Positions 49,301 to 60,355 are shown, numbered from the stretch's first letter. The stretch: 64,000 nt of DNA from Isoetes taiwanensis (GCA_021234155.1 JAJEKV010000011.1:20474677-20538676), one strand, 5' to 3'. Made by a program: numbers and translations. The notes: a model not told the origin generated them from the sequence alone.

Positions 49301-52300
49301 GAGAACCCTATGATTCTGACAAAGGGTTGGAGATAGTCAACATCCTTAGGGACAGAGCTTTCGAGGACCTCAAACAGACGCTGTGCCGTACCTGGGACTA
49401 TTGGAGCATGTCCAGGCACGAAGCTTTCGAGGACGCCAACGACCATCTGTGGCAACTCTTCTATGCTCTGCGAAGGCTTTTCAATCTTCTCATTGTTAGC
49501 CCAACGTGGGAATACCAACCAGTGATTGTCCAAGCCTGGGCACGCTACAAGCTCGTTAGGGCTGTGAGTGTTCGCTATTCAATTCTGTACCCCTTTGCGA
49601 ACCCCTAGGCCGGATCTTTCTAGTTTCGTTTTTTTATACTGTTTGTGAGTTCACTCTAAGTTCCAGTTGTATCATGTTATCTTTGTATAATACTCCTGTA
49701 CCAACTTTTGGTGTGAAACTGTAATAGGAAAGTTTTTTTCCTCTTACAATAATAAATTTCCTTTGTGTTCTCTCTCTACCCCTTTGTTCGACATCCTATA
49801 ATTTGTAAGAATTTATTTATTATTATAAATATGCTTATACCTTTTTCATGCTCAATTTAGACCCGGTTGCCCATAACGCCCGCCTTGGCGAGACACCCTC
49901 CAACGCCCGATGGTGACTCTGACGAGAACTGATGTTAATGAAAAGGCAGTTAGGCGAATTACAGTGCCTATGTATTGCATGCCAACCCACCTAACAAACC
50001 GGGAAGATGGACCGGAGTTACCTCCGCTACCACCAAGTCCACCTGCACAACCATCTCCCCACGGAGCTAGTCCCAGTACTGCACCTGGTGGAGGCCTCAT
50101 GCTAAGCGTCACCGAAGTTCCTCTAAGGATAGTGCCACTCCCTCACGCTCAACCACTTCAGTGTCTTCTGATTCATCAGTATCAGTTGGTGACCATGCAA
50201 AGCGCCGGGATAAGGAATACCGTAAGACGGTTGACACAGCTATAACTAGTATATGGAAGAATAGGAAATTGGCCCAGTTTGATGGAAAATCCAGAGGCGG
50301 CCTGAATGCAGAGTCCTGGTTGGATGAAATGAAGGAGTTTGGGAAGTCCTATGGCATGACGGAGAAGGATACAGGAAAGGTTGCCACCACCAACCTTACA
50401 GGAGCTGCCCGTATTTGGTGGAAGGGTTATGCCAGGGCTAAACATCTGGACAGGAGCAGATGCAACTTCAGGAAGTTTGCCAAGGCATTCAAGTCGCATT
50501 ATGTGCCCCGTGCGCACAAATGCCAGCAGATCCAGACCTTTTACAGGTTGGAGCAGAAAGGTATGACGGTTCAGGCTTACACTGATGAGTTTATGCGCTT
50601 GAGGCTGACCAGGTATGAACGAAAAGAGAGCCGTAGAGGGTTATATTGAAGGGTTGGCCCCATCAATTAAACGGATGGTTAAAGCCATAGACCCAAAATC
50701 AGTTGCGGAGGCTGAGGCTAAGGCATTGAGCCTCGAGGAGGACACACCAAGAAACCAGTACCCGCGTCCTGCTCCATGCTCGCATCCACACCATACAAAC
50801 CCCGTTCGCCAAGTCCGGGCCATAGCCGGCCGGAAAAGAAAGTTACTTTCAGCACGGCTGATAAACAGGGCAATGTCGGCAAGGAAGTACGAAACCTCTT
50901 ACAGTCTATTCCTAAGGAGGCCCGAGAACAGCTCCGCCGGGATAAGGCATGTTACAGGTGTATGCGACCTGGGCACTTTATGCACAACTGTCCTTATGTT
51001 ACGCAGACTGCCCAGCTGGCCATGGCCGACCTCGATTGGGACGACCTGGAGTCAACCTTACCTGTCGAGGACGAGGCTCCTGAGTACATTCATGGTGCGT
51101 CTCATATTCTTGCAGCTATAGAAACCGGCAATGCCGAAAGTCAGCCTGCTGTCATTTCCACCATAGGTCAAGTAGACAGTAAGCCTTTTGTAATTCTTAT
51201 GGATACGGGAAGTACACATAATTTTGCTTCCCCTAGAATGGCTCAAGTCTTACAGCTTGAAATATTAAGGTCTCGACCAAGGCCTATCACTCTAGCCAGT
51301 GGTAAAGTCAGGCATACTCATGGCCGTCGCATCAATCTTAAGATGCAGTTACCAGGTGCACCAGTGGCTTTGGGTGCCGAGTTGATGGACATTGGTAAAT
51401 ATGACCTCATTGTTGGAATGGAATTCTTGGCATCCGCAAAAGCCAACATAGACTGCGAGAAGAGGGAAGTTACCTTCAACACAGCTAATGGAGCCCGTGT
51501 GACTATCAAAGGTGAACCCTTCAACCCTATCATGCAGTCTATGTCCATCAGACAGTTAGATAAAGCTATACGCAAGGAAAAGCTCCTCTGCATCATTTCC
51601 CTTGCATCCATAGAGTCAGATGCTAAACAGAAGCAAGTAATCGACACCTTGCCAGAAGGGATTGCTCTCTTCGGGAGTTTGGTGACCTTTTCCCAGATGA
51701 GATTCAGAAGCTTCCTCCTTTCAGAGGGGTGGAATGTGAAATAGCATTAGAGTTGGGTACCAAGCCTACTAGCAAGGCCCTGTACCGTATGAGTCCTCCA
51801 GAATTGGCAGAACTTAAGAAGCAACTTCAGGAGCTACTAAACCTAGGTTTCATCCGACCTAGTGTTTCGCCTTTTGGCGCTCCTATTCTCTTCGTTAAGA
51901 AAAAGGACGGCTCGCTGAGGATGTGTATTGACTATCGGCAACTCAACAAGCATACCATCAAGAATCGCTATGCTTTGCCTCGAGCCGATGACCTAATGGA
52001 TCAGTTACAAGGGGCTAAGTATTTCTCAAAGATTGATCTACGCTCCGGATACCATCAGATAAGGATCAAAGAGGAGGACATCCATAAGTCCGCTTTTCCC
52101 ACTAGGTATGGGCATTATGAATTTACAGTTATGCCCTTTGGATTAACTAATGCCCCAGCAACGTTTATGCGACTAATGAATGATGTCTTCCGACAATACT
52201 TGGATGATTTTGTTGTTATTTTCTTCGACGACATTCTCATCTACAGTAAGACCCTCGAGGAGCATGAGAAACATCTTAGGTTGGCCCTACAAAAGCTAAG

Positions 52301-55300
52301 GCATCATCAGCTCTATGCTAAGTTCTCTAAATGCAAGTTTGCCACTCCGAAGGTCGATTATTTGGGCCATATCATTTCGGCAGAGGGAATTGCTACTGAG
52401 ACCCATAAAAGATAGAAGCCGTGAAGAGAATGGCCTATTCCAGGGAATGTTTCCGAAGTCCGGAGTTTCTTGGGATTAGCAGGCTACTATCGAAAATTTG
52501 TGAAGGATTTTGCGAAGATTGCAGCTCCTCTTACAAATCTTACAAAGCATGAGAAGGTGAAAGATTGGATGGACCACTGGAAGACAAAAGTTCAGGAAAG
52601 TTTCCAGCGGCTTAAGGATGCCTTAACGTCAGCACCAGTTCTCACATTGCCCGATCCTCGACCAGGATAAACCGGTGGCGGCGGATGCCGCAAAGATTGC
52701 CACCGGGAGGAGTCCTAATGCGGGAGGGGAGAGTTATTGCCTATGACTCAAGGAAAATGAACGAAAACGAGCAGGGTATCCTACCCATGATCGTGGAATT
52801 GTTAGCGTTATCCGTGCTTTATATATGGAGACACTACCTTCTTGGTAGAAGATTCCGTTGGATACGGATCATCAAAGTCTCCGTTATTTATCCACCCAGC
52901 CAAATCTCAATCTCCGTCAAGATGAGTATGATTTCGAGATTATGTATAAGCCGGGCAAGCACAATGTGGTTGCGGATGCATTGTCACGCCATCCTTTAGT
53001 GACCCGAACCCATTGTAATGCTATTTCTACGCTCACCAGTGAGTTTGGGAAACAGATAGAACAGACCTTGGCCACAGATCCGGAGTTCTGTGACATTTGG
53101 AATAGTTTGGCTAAGGAAGCTCGCGACCGATGCAGGCCTTGGCTTTTCGTGCCTATAAGAAAGAGGGCAACTTGTTATATCACAAGGATAAGTTGTGTGT
53201 GCCGAAGACTTCAGGAGTACGGAAGCTTATTCTTCATGACACACACAATAGCCCTATAGCTGGACACGCCGGGTTTATGAAGACCTACTTTAGGATCCGA
53301 TCCAGCTATTTCTGGCCTTCCATGAAAAAGGACATTGCCAGGTACATTAAGCAGTGTCAGGTGTGTCAGCAAACCAAAGCTGAGCAGTTAAGGATTCCAG
53401 GCGAGCTGCAACCTTTGGATGTGCCTAACGCCAAATGGGAGGTGATAACCATGGATTTCATTGTCGCCCTTCCACGAACTCTCCGGGGGTAAGATGCCTT
53501 AATGGTAGTCGTCGACAAATTGTCGAAAATGGCTCATTTCTTGCCATGTCGTACCACAGATACAGCCTTTGATACTGCTCTGCTTTTTGCCAGAGAGATC
53601 TTCAGATTACACGGGATGCCACGAGTGATTGTGTCAGACAGAGATCCCAAATTTGTAAGTGCTTTCTGGAAAGATTTCTTTGCTACTATCCAGACTAAGC
53701 TTGCTATGAGTACGGCATATCATCCTCAAACCGATGGTCAGACGGAGCGTACAAATCGCATCATAGAGGATATGCTAAGAAGTTATGTGTGGAGTAAGCA
53801 ATCACAATGGGCTGACTATATTTATCTGGTCGAGTTTGCCTACAACATCATGAAACAGGAGTCTTCCAGAATGTCTCCCTTCATGATAAATTATGGTTAT
53901 CAATGCCTTACTCCCGACACATGGCATAACCCCGTTTCTAAAGTGGAGGTTTCTCAACAACTTCTATTAGAGATGCAAGCCTTGGTCGAAGAAGTTCGTG
54001 GGTACTTATTAGCTGCACGCAGTCGTCAGAAGAGTGTAGCCGATAAGCACAGAACCCCACGCGTTTTCCAGGTGGGCGAATCCGTTTGGCTGAAGATTAA
54101 GGTAAAACAAGCCAAGCTTAAGATTGGCAACTGCAAGAAGTTGGCACCCAGATGGGCTGGACCGTTCAAAATTATTGAGCGTGTCGGAGAGCAGGCATAT
54201 CGCCTGGATTTGCCGCCCCGCTTGAAGATCCACAAGGTCTTTCACGTGAGTCTTCTGAAACAACACACCCCTGATCCGGAGGAGGTTTTGGATACCCCAA
54301 CCCTCCTAGAAATGACAGAGGAGCAGCTGGAAATAGTGCCTGAGGCTCTCCTTGATCGAGCTTATAAACAAACCAGAAGGACTCAAATGTTGCAATACTT
54401 GGTTAAGTGGAAGCACTTACCAGTTGAGGATGCTACTTGGGCGATGAAGATAGACCTTGACAAGCACTACCCGGACTTCATGCGGGAATCTCAAGCCCGC
54501 ACCATCAACGATGCTATCAACCCCGCACCCGGCGGTAAGCTTGGAAGCTTGATTCCCATGAGTAGCGCCCTAGAGGGGTAGATGCATCGTAAGTAATAAA
54601 CGTTACCGATGATGAGATCACCTTTGTGTTCTCTAGGACGTGGTGTACTGTCAATGTTGACCTGACCACGACTTGCTACGACAGCATATAGGTCATAGGT
54701 TGCGTTCATCTCGGCTACAATGGGAACTTGACCATTCCCTAGGCTGCAATGAACTGCAAACCATAGACATGATAGGTCCCCTGGTAGATAGAGTTTATTT
54801 TTTTTACTATAAGGGGGTGGTCCCTTCAACCACAATCTAATTATATATATACTGATATACTGACATGTGCAGGCCAGTGAGCACTACGTGACCTGCAAAT
54901 GTTAGAGGGTTGCTGATGACCCGAACTCTCCAAGTTTTATTTTGTCTACACGTCTTGTTTTGTTGTTGCTCTAATGTTGATATTGGACCTTGGTCCTTGA
55001 ACTTTTTGATTATGATAGTCATCTGAAATGCACTTTAGTGCTTAAACTGTTTTGAACTTCAAAAGTTTTAATATATTACATTTGGAAATAAGGAATTATC
55101 TTCCTTTATAATGTAATTTCTTTATTAGTATATCTGTAACTAACCCCAATGCTGAGGACAGCATTAATTCTAAGGAGGGGAGAATGTGATGTTCCAAGTA
55201 TTTATACGGTATATTGACACGTCACCTAGTATAGGTACGCCACCTAGGGTATGATAACCTAGGGGGTTGGCCACAATGGATTTAATTAGCTATGTTAACC

Positions 55301-57677
55301 AAATTATAAAGGATAATTATCTAAAGACATGTGATTAGGTCAATCCATAGTGGGAAGGCGCCATTTGGCATAAACCGGGTGGCCAGCATGAGGGTTGCTA
55401 AACTAGGCCACCAAAGGGAAGCGCCATCATCATACCAGCCCAATTTCGACCCAGCAAAGCACCAGGAGCAGCTGAGCGCTCAGGAAACAGTTGCTGTTCG
55501 TCCCCAGATCGCCAAACGTCCTTTCGCCGTTGTTGTTACCCCAGTACAGACCCATGGAAGCACCCCTTGACAACGAGTCCAGCCGAAACTCTGGTTAGTG
55601 GTAGTTAGTTTGCAAATTGTAGAATAATACTCTGGTATTCTTTTCTACGATAGTTTTGGGTGAGATTAATCCTTCTTTGGTAAATAGGAATACTTTTCAG
55701 TTATGAATGATGCTCTGTTATGGGATGGTCGATGTCTCTATGAGTCAGTTTAGTCGCTCCAGTAAACAGGGATTAAAAGGGGGGTAGAGGCCTCTGAGCT
55801 TGAGTATAGAATGCTCCTAGTACTTCCCTTAACACCCTAGTATTTTCGGCCTGTGCACAAGAGCCCACCGGGTCATAGATGCTATGGTCTGGCTTAGCAC
55901 CCGGACAAGGGACCGCAAAGTGGCAAGATGAGGGTGGCGTCTTGCACGCAGCATACAAGGCTCCCCGGAGACTCCCTACAATGGGCTAGGCACGATGGCC
56001 GGTCCACGTGGAGGGGCCGGTATGGGTCCGACACTCCCACGGGTGTAGTGGTGTGACCCGTATGGGGCACCATACACTTTGAGTAGATTTAGGGTGAGTA
56101 AGTCCGCACGATGCGGATCGCGGGGGACGCAAGGCGCGTGTCCTCTAGCTCACCCATGGAGCCACTTGTGATCCCCGGAAGGGGGCGCTTCCCGACCTGC
56201 CTCATCGGACAGGTGTCATGAACCCGGAGTAGGCTCAAAGGGTGATACCTTGAGATCTGCGTCTCCCTGAAGGCTATAGCAAAGCCATAGCGTGAATCGA
56301 CCCATCCGCAAGGTGTGCACGGGGAGGGGCGGATGGAGTGGACAACCCTAGCCGATGTTCTATGCCAGCCAGCGCCATGCCAAGACTTCGGTCTGGCGAT
56401 CTCTTGAGGCCCAACCGTCGATCGACCCTCACCGAGAGTCCGAGCGGGGTAGAACCCGAGGTTTGGGTGTTTTCTTAGTTTTAGATGCATATTCTATGCC
56501 GTTGGTATTTGGATGGATGCGCCACCCTTCGTGGTGGTTATTTATATGTGACTTATGCTGTGTGCTAACCCTTGTATTCATGCTTCCGCGACGAAGGCGC
56601 CCATCGAAGGCGTGGGCCGAATGACCCCTCCGTGTCCTTCACCTGAGCGTCTCTATGTAGACGGCCCAGGTTAGATGGAGGGCCCTGCTCGTGGCGAGAT
56701 GGTCGCCATGGGAGGGGAAAGTCCCCGTATGTATACGACCGGGGGTCGTATATATATTCAGGGAGCGTCACACTATCTAAAACCACATACACATTTGGAA
56801 GTGGTGCTGAGTGGAACTGAAACTGTCGTCATTAGCTCCACCGACATCAAAATTTTGGAAGCTGATACGCAGTGGTTCAATGATCAATTGATCCTCCTCT
56901 TCTCAAGGTGATACTTTCATCTGATTTGTGATCATCAGGATTGTGCCATCATATGCATATGTTTGCAGATACATGGAATACTACTTGGTGCTCCAAGGAA
57001 TGAGCCATCCCTTTCATTTCTTTGACCCTCTTTTTCACTCGACATTGTCCAAGGACACAAATAGTTACAAAACAATAAGGAAACATGTGAATCTGGATAA
57101 GTGCCAGTACATGTTTTTGCCTGCTTGTGATGGACATCACTGGACCTGTTTTCTGATTGTAAGCTATGCGTGTCTCGCACAGAGATATAAACCAAGGATA
57201 TATCACTTTGATAGCTCGGGCTTGCATGGCAGAAGCAGACATATTGAGAGGTTAGTGCTTGCTCATTGCATTTTGCTGTTGTGGCACAATGACAACAAAC
57301 TTTGAATGCAGGTTCTTGGAATTGCTTGGACACAATAATTTCAGCTTTACAACCTCAGATGTTGTGAAAATTTTCAGAACGCCTCTTCAAACCGATGGTC
57401 ATTCATGTGGCCCTGCCGTATGTTCGTTTATGCACAAAATTGTGAAGGGGTACTTGAAAGGAGTGAATATATTGTTGCCTGATCTAGTAAGTCAACTCAA
57501 ATGCAGCAGACAAACCAAACTTTGTTATTGACAAAGTGTGGTTAACTGCAGGTTATGGACATTTCAGACCAGGATCTAGTTGATGTTAGAGTGTTCATGC
57601 TTGAAATTTTAAGATTAGAAGCAACAAAAGCTGGAACTGAGAGGAACATATGTATTGGGAAGTATGTAGGTGCATGA
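42838..57677 (+). CDS. Ulp1/SENP-like cysteine protease, split by a retrotransposon
   Basis: C48-family peptidases cleave SUMO-like modifiers; related domains also occur in many DNA transposons. Exon 1 starts at ATG 42838 (an in-frame TGA directly precedes it), runs to 42910, is interrupted by the chromovirus, and resumes at 56778-56907. With one copy of the target duplication removed the frame continues exactly. Further exons: 56969-57250, 57312-57486, 57552-57677; all GT-AG with matching phases; about 261 residues. Catalytic elements: His in DGHHWTC, Asp in YHFDSSG, Gln in LQTDG, Cys in HSCGPAV. The substrate-binding front contains WFNDQLI, the usual entry motif of the fold. It has a catalytic domain with almost nothing before it, shorter than cellular ULPs, which suits a transposon protease. 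The insertion should abolish normal expression. It is convergent with the transposase-like gene at 57895. Confidence 0.82.
42911..44460 (+). repeat. 5' LTR of the chromovirus
   Basis: About 1550 bp. Begins TGTGACGTTCC; the end is eroded relative to the 3' LTR (GAGTCCA versus GAGCGTCACA) just before the primer site. It lacks 13 bp present in the 3' LTR near 55541. A 70-codon open frame conserved in both LTRs (43057 and 55331) is probably incidental. Confidence 0.92.
45249..46172 (+). CDS. Unrecognised 307-residue ORF in the chromovirus leader
   Basis: ATG in a strong context (GCTATGGCC) at 45249; the frame is open from 45084. The protein is acidic, with [12 protein letters not shown] at the start, a helical region around [20 protein letters not shown], a middle block with [10 protein letters not shown], a coiled coil near residues 215-240 ([17 protein letters not shown]), and a basic C-terminus. 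A TATA-rich stretch lies at 44985-45010 and a run of about 31 A at 46338-46369, 165 bp after the stop. It has no zinc knuckle and I see no gag, protease or transposase motif. Chromoviruses do not normally carry an ORF here; some Tat/Ogre elements do have an ORF before gag, but no resemblance is claimed. It could be a captured cellular gene or a retroposed copy. The frame is fully open, unlike the pol region. Confidence 0.5.
   Translation: MANTKSAPDPSTLSIVEIYAMIARYMATDPAFIDILLDELVNRFENNDRIPYPIYHFSEPFFIRLNLRQLSYTIVEQHDMVMMLIKFYPPEQEGHTEEEDIRAEADRIRGLAKEDDHREIERADTAARGREYRYLGDGFAVIDGRAIEVPPYRWDEDNHSFIWEEIPDISIDYLTTIQIDMGLRPQRYHAELLRRSAAQYFAQVQEDLRRAREEREKLEQEERDRQDQLNPQDGGATGSGSGPIPTEHVTIKHRRKGLARKDRGSEVHHGFRSRATLPERLVRRSRQRFKTDLRFQDLCNFGAPRGC
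46433..48931 (+). pseudogene. Second unrecognised coding block, frameshifted and split by a hAT element
   Basis: An upstream region with a TGACGTCA palindrome (46433-46440) and a TATA-like TAAATAAAAGG is followed by GCCATGGCCGCC at 46525. The frame soon breaks, but protein-like pieces continue: [20 protein letters not shown] (about 46800), [20 protein letters not shown] (about 47062), [28 protein letters not shown] (about 47290) and an acidic stretch. The frame open at 47624 resumes in phase after the hAT element at 48632 with [20 protein letters not shown] and ends near 48931 in a Pro/Arg-rich tail. The family is unknown. Confidence 0.4.
47617..48631. mobile_element. hAT-type non-autonomous element, 999 bp, target duplication GCCGGAGG
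   Basis: The element spans 47625-48623. The termini are inverted repeats CAGTGTTAAAATTTGACGG on the left and CCGTCAAATTTTAACACTG on the right. The 8-bp flanks GCCGGAGG are identical (47617-47624 and 48624-48631). CAGTG ends and 8-bp duplications define the hAT superfamily. Sub-terminal copies of TTTGCCTGTC-like and GGCATTTGAAAGGTTAGAA sequences (the latter at about 48497 and 48527) are probably binding-site repeats. The interior has no transposase frame. Confidence 0.93.
49156..49608 (+). CDS. Third unrecognised coding block in the chromovirus leader
   Basis: After a TTGCAG acceptor-like site the frame opens with [16 protein letters not shown] and continues through a Pro/Asp/Tyr-rich stretch ([16 protein letters not shown]) to a helical part ([22 protein letters not shown]) and a TAG at 49606-49608. 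It has about 150 codons, all open. AATAAA-like signals follow at about 49750. No family is recognised. It may be the last exon of the same foreign gene as the blocks at 45249 and 46528, or part of a nested element that ends just before gag at about 49860. Confidence 0.35.
   Translation, partial: EKTLWEYEERITDMVRRDDPGPPDQDYGQRYGEYPEWDEGYEMEPPPPGEPYDSDKGLEIVNILRDRAFEDLKQTLCRTWDYWSMSRHEAFEDANDHLWQLFYALRRLFNLLIVSPTWEYQPVIVQAWARYKLVRAVSVRYSILYPFANP
49860..50950 (+). pseudogene. gag: Chromovirus gag, frameshifted
   Basis: A Pro/Ser-rich N-terminal part (to about 50160) is followed by the retrotransposon gag capsid block: [68 protein letters not shown]. Capsid proteins of this kind assemble the virus-like particle around the element's RNA. 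At least two shifts break the frame (near 50160 and 50630). A short open frame at 44666, beginning [12 protein letters not shown] right after the primer site, looks like a possible displaced gag start, which would mean the 5-kb leader insert splits gag. Confidence 0.8.
50950..51744 (+). pseudogene. pro: Chromovirus zinc knuckle and aspartic protease
   Basis: [14 protein letters not shown] (50950-50991) is a CCHC zinc knuckle for RNA binding. The aspartic protease that matures the polyprotein follows, with active site [10 protein letters not shown] (Asp codon at 51202) and a downstream DLIVGMEFL block. The open frame ends at 51744, while the next domain starts in a different frame at about 51700. 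Confidence 0.85.
51700..53000 (+). pseudogene. pol: Chromovirus reverse transcriptase and RNase H, broken frame
   Basis: Ty3-type reverse transcriptase with [45 protein letters not shown] and the catalytic [14 protein letters not shown] stands where Y-[VI]-DD is usual. A stop and shift follow at about 52415; the connection region with [14 protein letters not shown] is in another frame (52470-52670), and RNase H pieces ([33 protein letters not shown]) lie in two further frames to about 53000. Several independent lesions make this copy inactive. Confidence 0.88.
53130..54581 (+). pseudogene. int: Chromovirus integrase with C-terminal chromodomain
   Basis: The integrase zinc-binding H2C2 module ([26 protein letters not shown]) lies in one frame to 53492. 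The catalytic core follows after a shift: Asp in [14 protein letters not shown] (about 53502), Asp in VSDRDPKF, Glu in [14 protein letters not shown] 359-codon frame stays open to 54581 and ends with a chromodomain (about residues 278-328 of that frame, [17 protein letters not shown]), the reader of histone methylation that directs chromoviruses to heterochromatin. A short tail of about 25 residues ends the frame. Confidence 0.9.
55185..56772 (+). repeat. 3' LTR of the chromovirus
   Basis: About 1588 bp, TGTGATGTTCC to GAGCGTCACA. Almost identical to the 5' LTR at its start and end. Between about 55890 and 56460 it differs by many small C/G-rich substitutions and indels. Confidence 0.93.
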
Positions 57678-59939
57678 GTCACCTCGTACTTTAAATCACT
57701 GTATATCTTTCTTATGTATATAATTGTTATTGTAACCTCGATTCATTTGAATGAAAATTCATATTCAATTCATCTCACAAACAAAGGAATCAAGTGTTCA
57801 GAAGAATTCAAATCTTCAAAAGAAATCAAGACAAACTCATTTTCGTGGCTGAAGCACAAAACTTCAGATGAGTTCTGAAAACTACAGAATGGTTTTACAT
57901 TTCATCATCATCAGAAAGAACTTCGGGTAAATTCTGTAAAATTTTCTCCTCATCTAAAGGATCCAGCCTATATACAGTCCTGTTTTGACGTTTAGTTGGT
58001 GGCATGTGAAGTCTGATTGCACAGATCTGTGTTGTGAATACTATGCCTAAGACGTCTTTACTGCAAAGATCATAGCTGACGGTTGATCTTGCGCCCTTCT
58101 TGTAATACATACCTTACACTATCACCGGCGAGGTACCATGTTCCATTGAGTTGGAAGTCTTTCTCCACTATCCATTTTGATTTTATGCACATCAGAATCC
58201 AAAATTCAGAATCCTCATCATTCCCTTTCGGAGCAACGACAGCAAAATTATCACCAACTCTAAGTGCCTCTGCTAACATCGTGGGATTGGAGGAGAACAA
58301 GGACATGCTAGATTTACGGTCCTCAATGTCAGCATGCACATTGGAGGATGGTACAATAACTTGAAGTTTCCAATCATCAACATAGTGCTTGTTCACACAA
58401 CTGTTCCACATGCCATCCAAGCAATAGCTGCAGAAGCATGAAAGTTCCCTCGTGTGCAACTGCAATGGAGATTCAGGATTGAATGCATGTACACAATGGA
58501 TCTGCCTAGTGTCCAAAATCCTTTCTGCACCCCATGCTTTCTTTCTATCTATATCCTCCACCTTGACTTCCCAAAAGAACCTTTTTATATTCTTCCTCTT
58601 ACTGGTTTCAGATGTGTTCATCCACTCGGATGTTCCACAAGTAAACATCTCTTCGACAACTTCTACCACTTCACGAGCATTACCCAATTTTATGCTGCTG
58701 TATTTTAATTGCAGTTGTCTTAACCATCTCTTCAACTCAGCAGCTTTGCCATCGTGTTCACCTTTCCCATGGTTAGAACAAAAAAAAATCCACATCATAT
58801 AGACATCAGTGTCGTTTGTGTACCTAGCCACAAAGTAAAATGGTCTAGAAGCCTTGAATGAGATGCTGCACCATCTGAAAACACATAATGTCTCTTTGGC
58901 ACCCTTCCTTTCTGCTCCAGATATTTGTGGTGCTTCATGAAGCAGTGTTGCACGAACAAAGTATCGTGTTCCCTATCATTTAATACATAGTAATGTGTTT
59001 CCTTGATAATCTCATCTGCCACTGAGTCGTACTGATATATTATTTGAACCAAAATGGTAATCTGGTTATTGATCCAACGCATCGACTGCACCTTCTCTTG
59101 TTCCTTAAATGTATAGTTCTCTGCAAAATCCACTACCGAAAGACATGCATCTGCTGGGAGATTCTCAAGAAGCTCCTTAAATTGTTTTGCCTGCCATTGG
59201 TACCTAAAATTATACAGTGGAAAGATTTTTAGATGCTCTTTCAATTTATCCAGAAGCTCCTTGGGTTCTGTCTCATTGTCTTGATGAGTCGGTCTCCTAC
59301 GAACTTCGAGGCGTTGTCTTTTTCATAGTCAATGTACTCCCATTTCACTTTCCTGTTACTGCCACTTTCTTCCATGGGACAGGTCTGAAACTTCTTGATT
59401 CCACACAGCTCACAATCTTCAAGGATGCACGCCTTCAAAACTCATCTAATTCACTCTTTGGACACAATATAGATCTCCACAAACTTCCTGTACTTGTAAT
59501 TTTATGCTGGTGTGCCCTGCATTGACCAAGTTCATGTGATCTACAAACATCGCAGGTGCAAGTGCAATTCTTCGGATGTTTGGTTCTCATCCCATTGAGT
59601 CCATCCACTAGCATTTGCATCCTCCGTCTTTGAATGCAACAGCAACTATTGAAGTCCTTCAATTTCACAACAAACCAGGGTTTTAGCTTCTCAAAAGCTC
59701 GAAAACGAATCTTAATTTCTGGATGTTGGTCCAGAAACCTCTTGAACAATAGCATCTGCATGAAATAAACACTAAACTGTTAGGATGCGTATACCACACC
59801 AAACCATGCACCATACCATGCCCCACACTCATCATATTCACCAGAACGAGCACCTTAGTGCTGTGTACATTACCACATACCACACTACACCCCACCACAC
59901 ACCATACACCAAATGTGTGGTGGTAGCAAGGAGTTGTAG

Positions 59940-60355
59940 AACATTGTGCAGGGTGGTGGAGTGTGGTGGTGGTGGTGGAGTGTGGTGGTGGGGGAGTGGT
60001 GGAGTGGTGTGTGGTGGTGGTGGGGTGTGGTGGTGGGGGTGTGTGTAGTGGTGTGTGGTGGTATGATGTGGTGTGGTGGAGTGTGGTGGTGGGTGTGGTG
60101 GTGGTGGTGGTGTGTGGGTGTGGTGTAGTGGAGTGTGGTGGTGGTGGAGTGTGGTGGAGGGGTGTGGTGTGGTACATGGTTGAGTGTGGTAGTGAGGGGG
60201 GAGAATAAATAAAATTGAATCCACACATATCATACATTAACATGCACACACCCACATGACACCATAGATATAACACACCCCACACCACACCACACCACAC
60301 CACACCACACCACACCACACCTGCACTACACCACACCACACATCACATCACATCA
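59940..60355. repeat. GTGGTGG and CACAC microsatellites in the transposase intron
   Basis: GTGGTGGTGG-type units run from about 59940 to 60190 and ACCACACC units from about 60270 to 60350. Open frames of over 100 codons here are repeat artefacts. This is the reverse complement of the type of array found at 40240-40640. Confidence 0.95.

Larger units (their letters stand above)
42906..56777 (+). mobile_element. Ty3 chromovirus, full length with target duplication CTATC
   Basis: LTR retrotransposon: 5' LTR 42911-44460, primer site TGGTATCGAGCC at 44464, polypurine tract AAGGAGGGGAGAA ending 55184, 3' LTR 55185-56772. CTATC is present on both sides (42906-42910 and 56773-56777), so this is a single complete insertion. 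Gene order is gag, protease, reverse transcriptase, RNase H, integrase, chromodomain, as in Ty3 chromoviruses. The coding part (about 49.86-54.58 kb) is interrupted by multiple frameshifts and stops, so the copy cannot supply its own proteins. The total of 13.9 kb is long for the group because of about 5 kb between the primer site and gag. The LTRs differ by about 1 percent over the first 400 bp and far more at 55890-56460. Confidence 0.95.

Noticed and set aside
59683-60339. 218-codon minus-strand frame running into the transposase exon
   Set aside because: Its N-terminal part is microsatellite translation; only the part below 59755, after a clean acceptor, is real.
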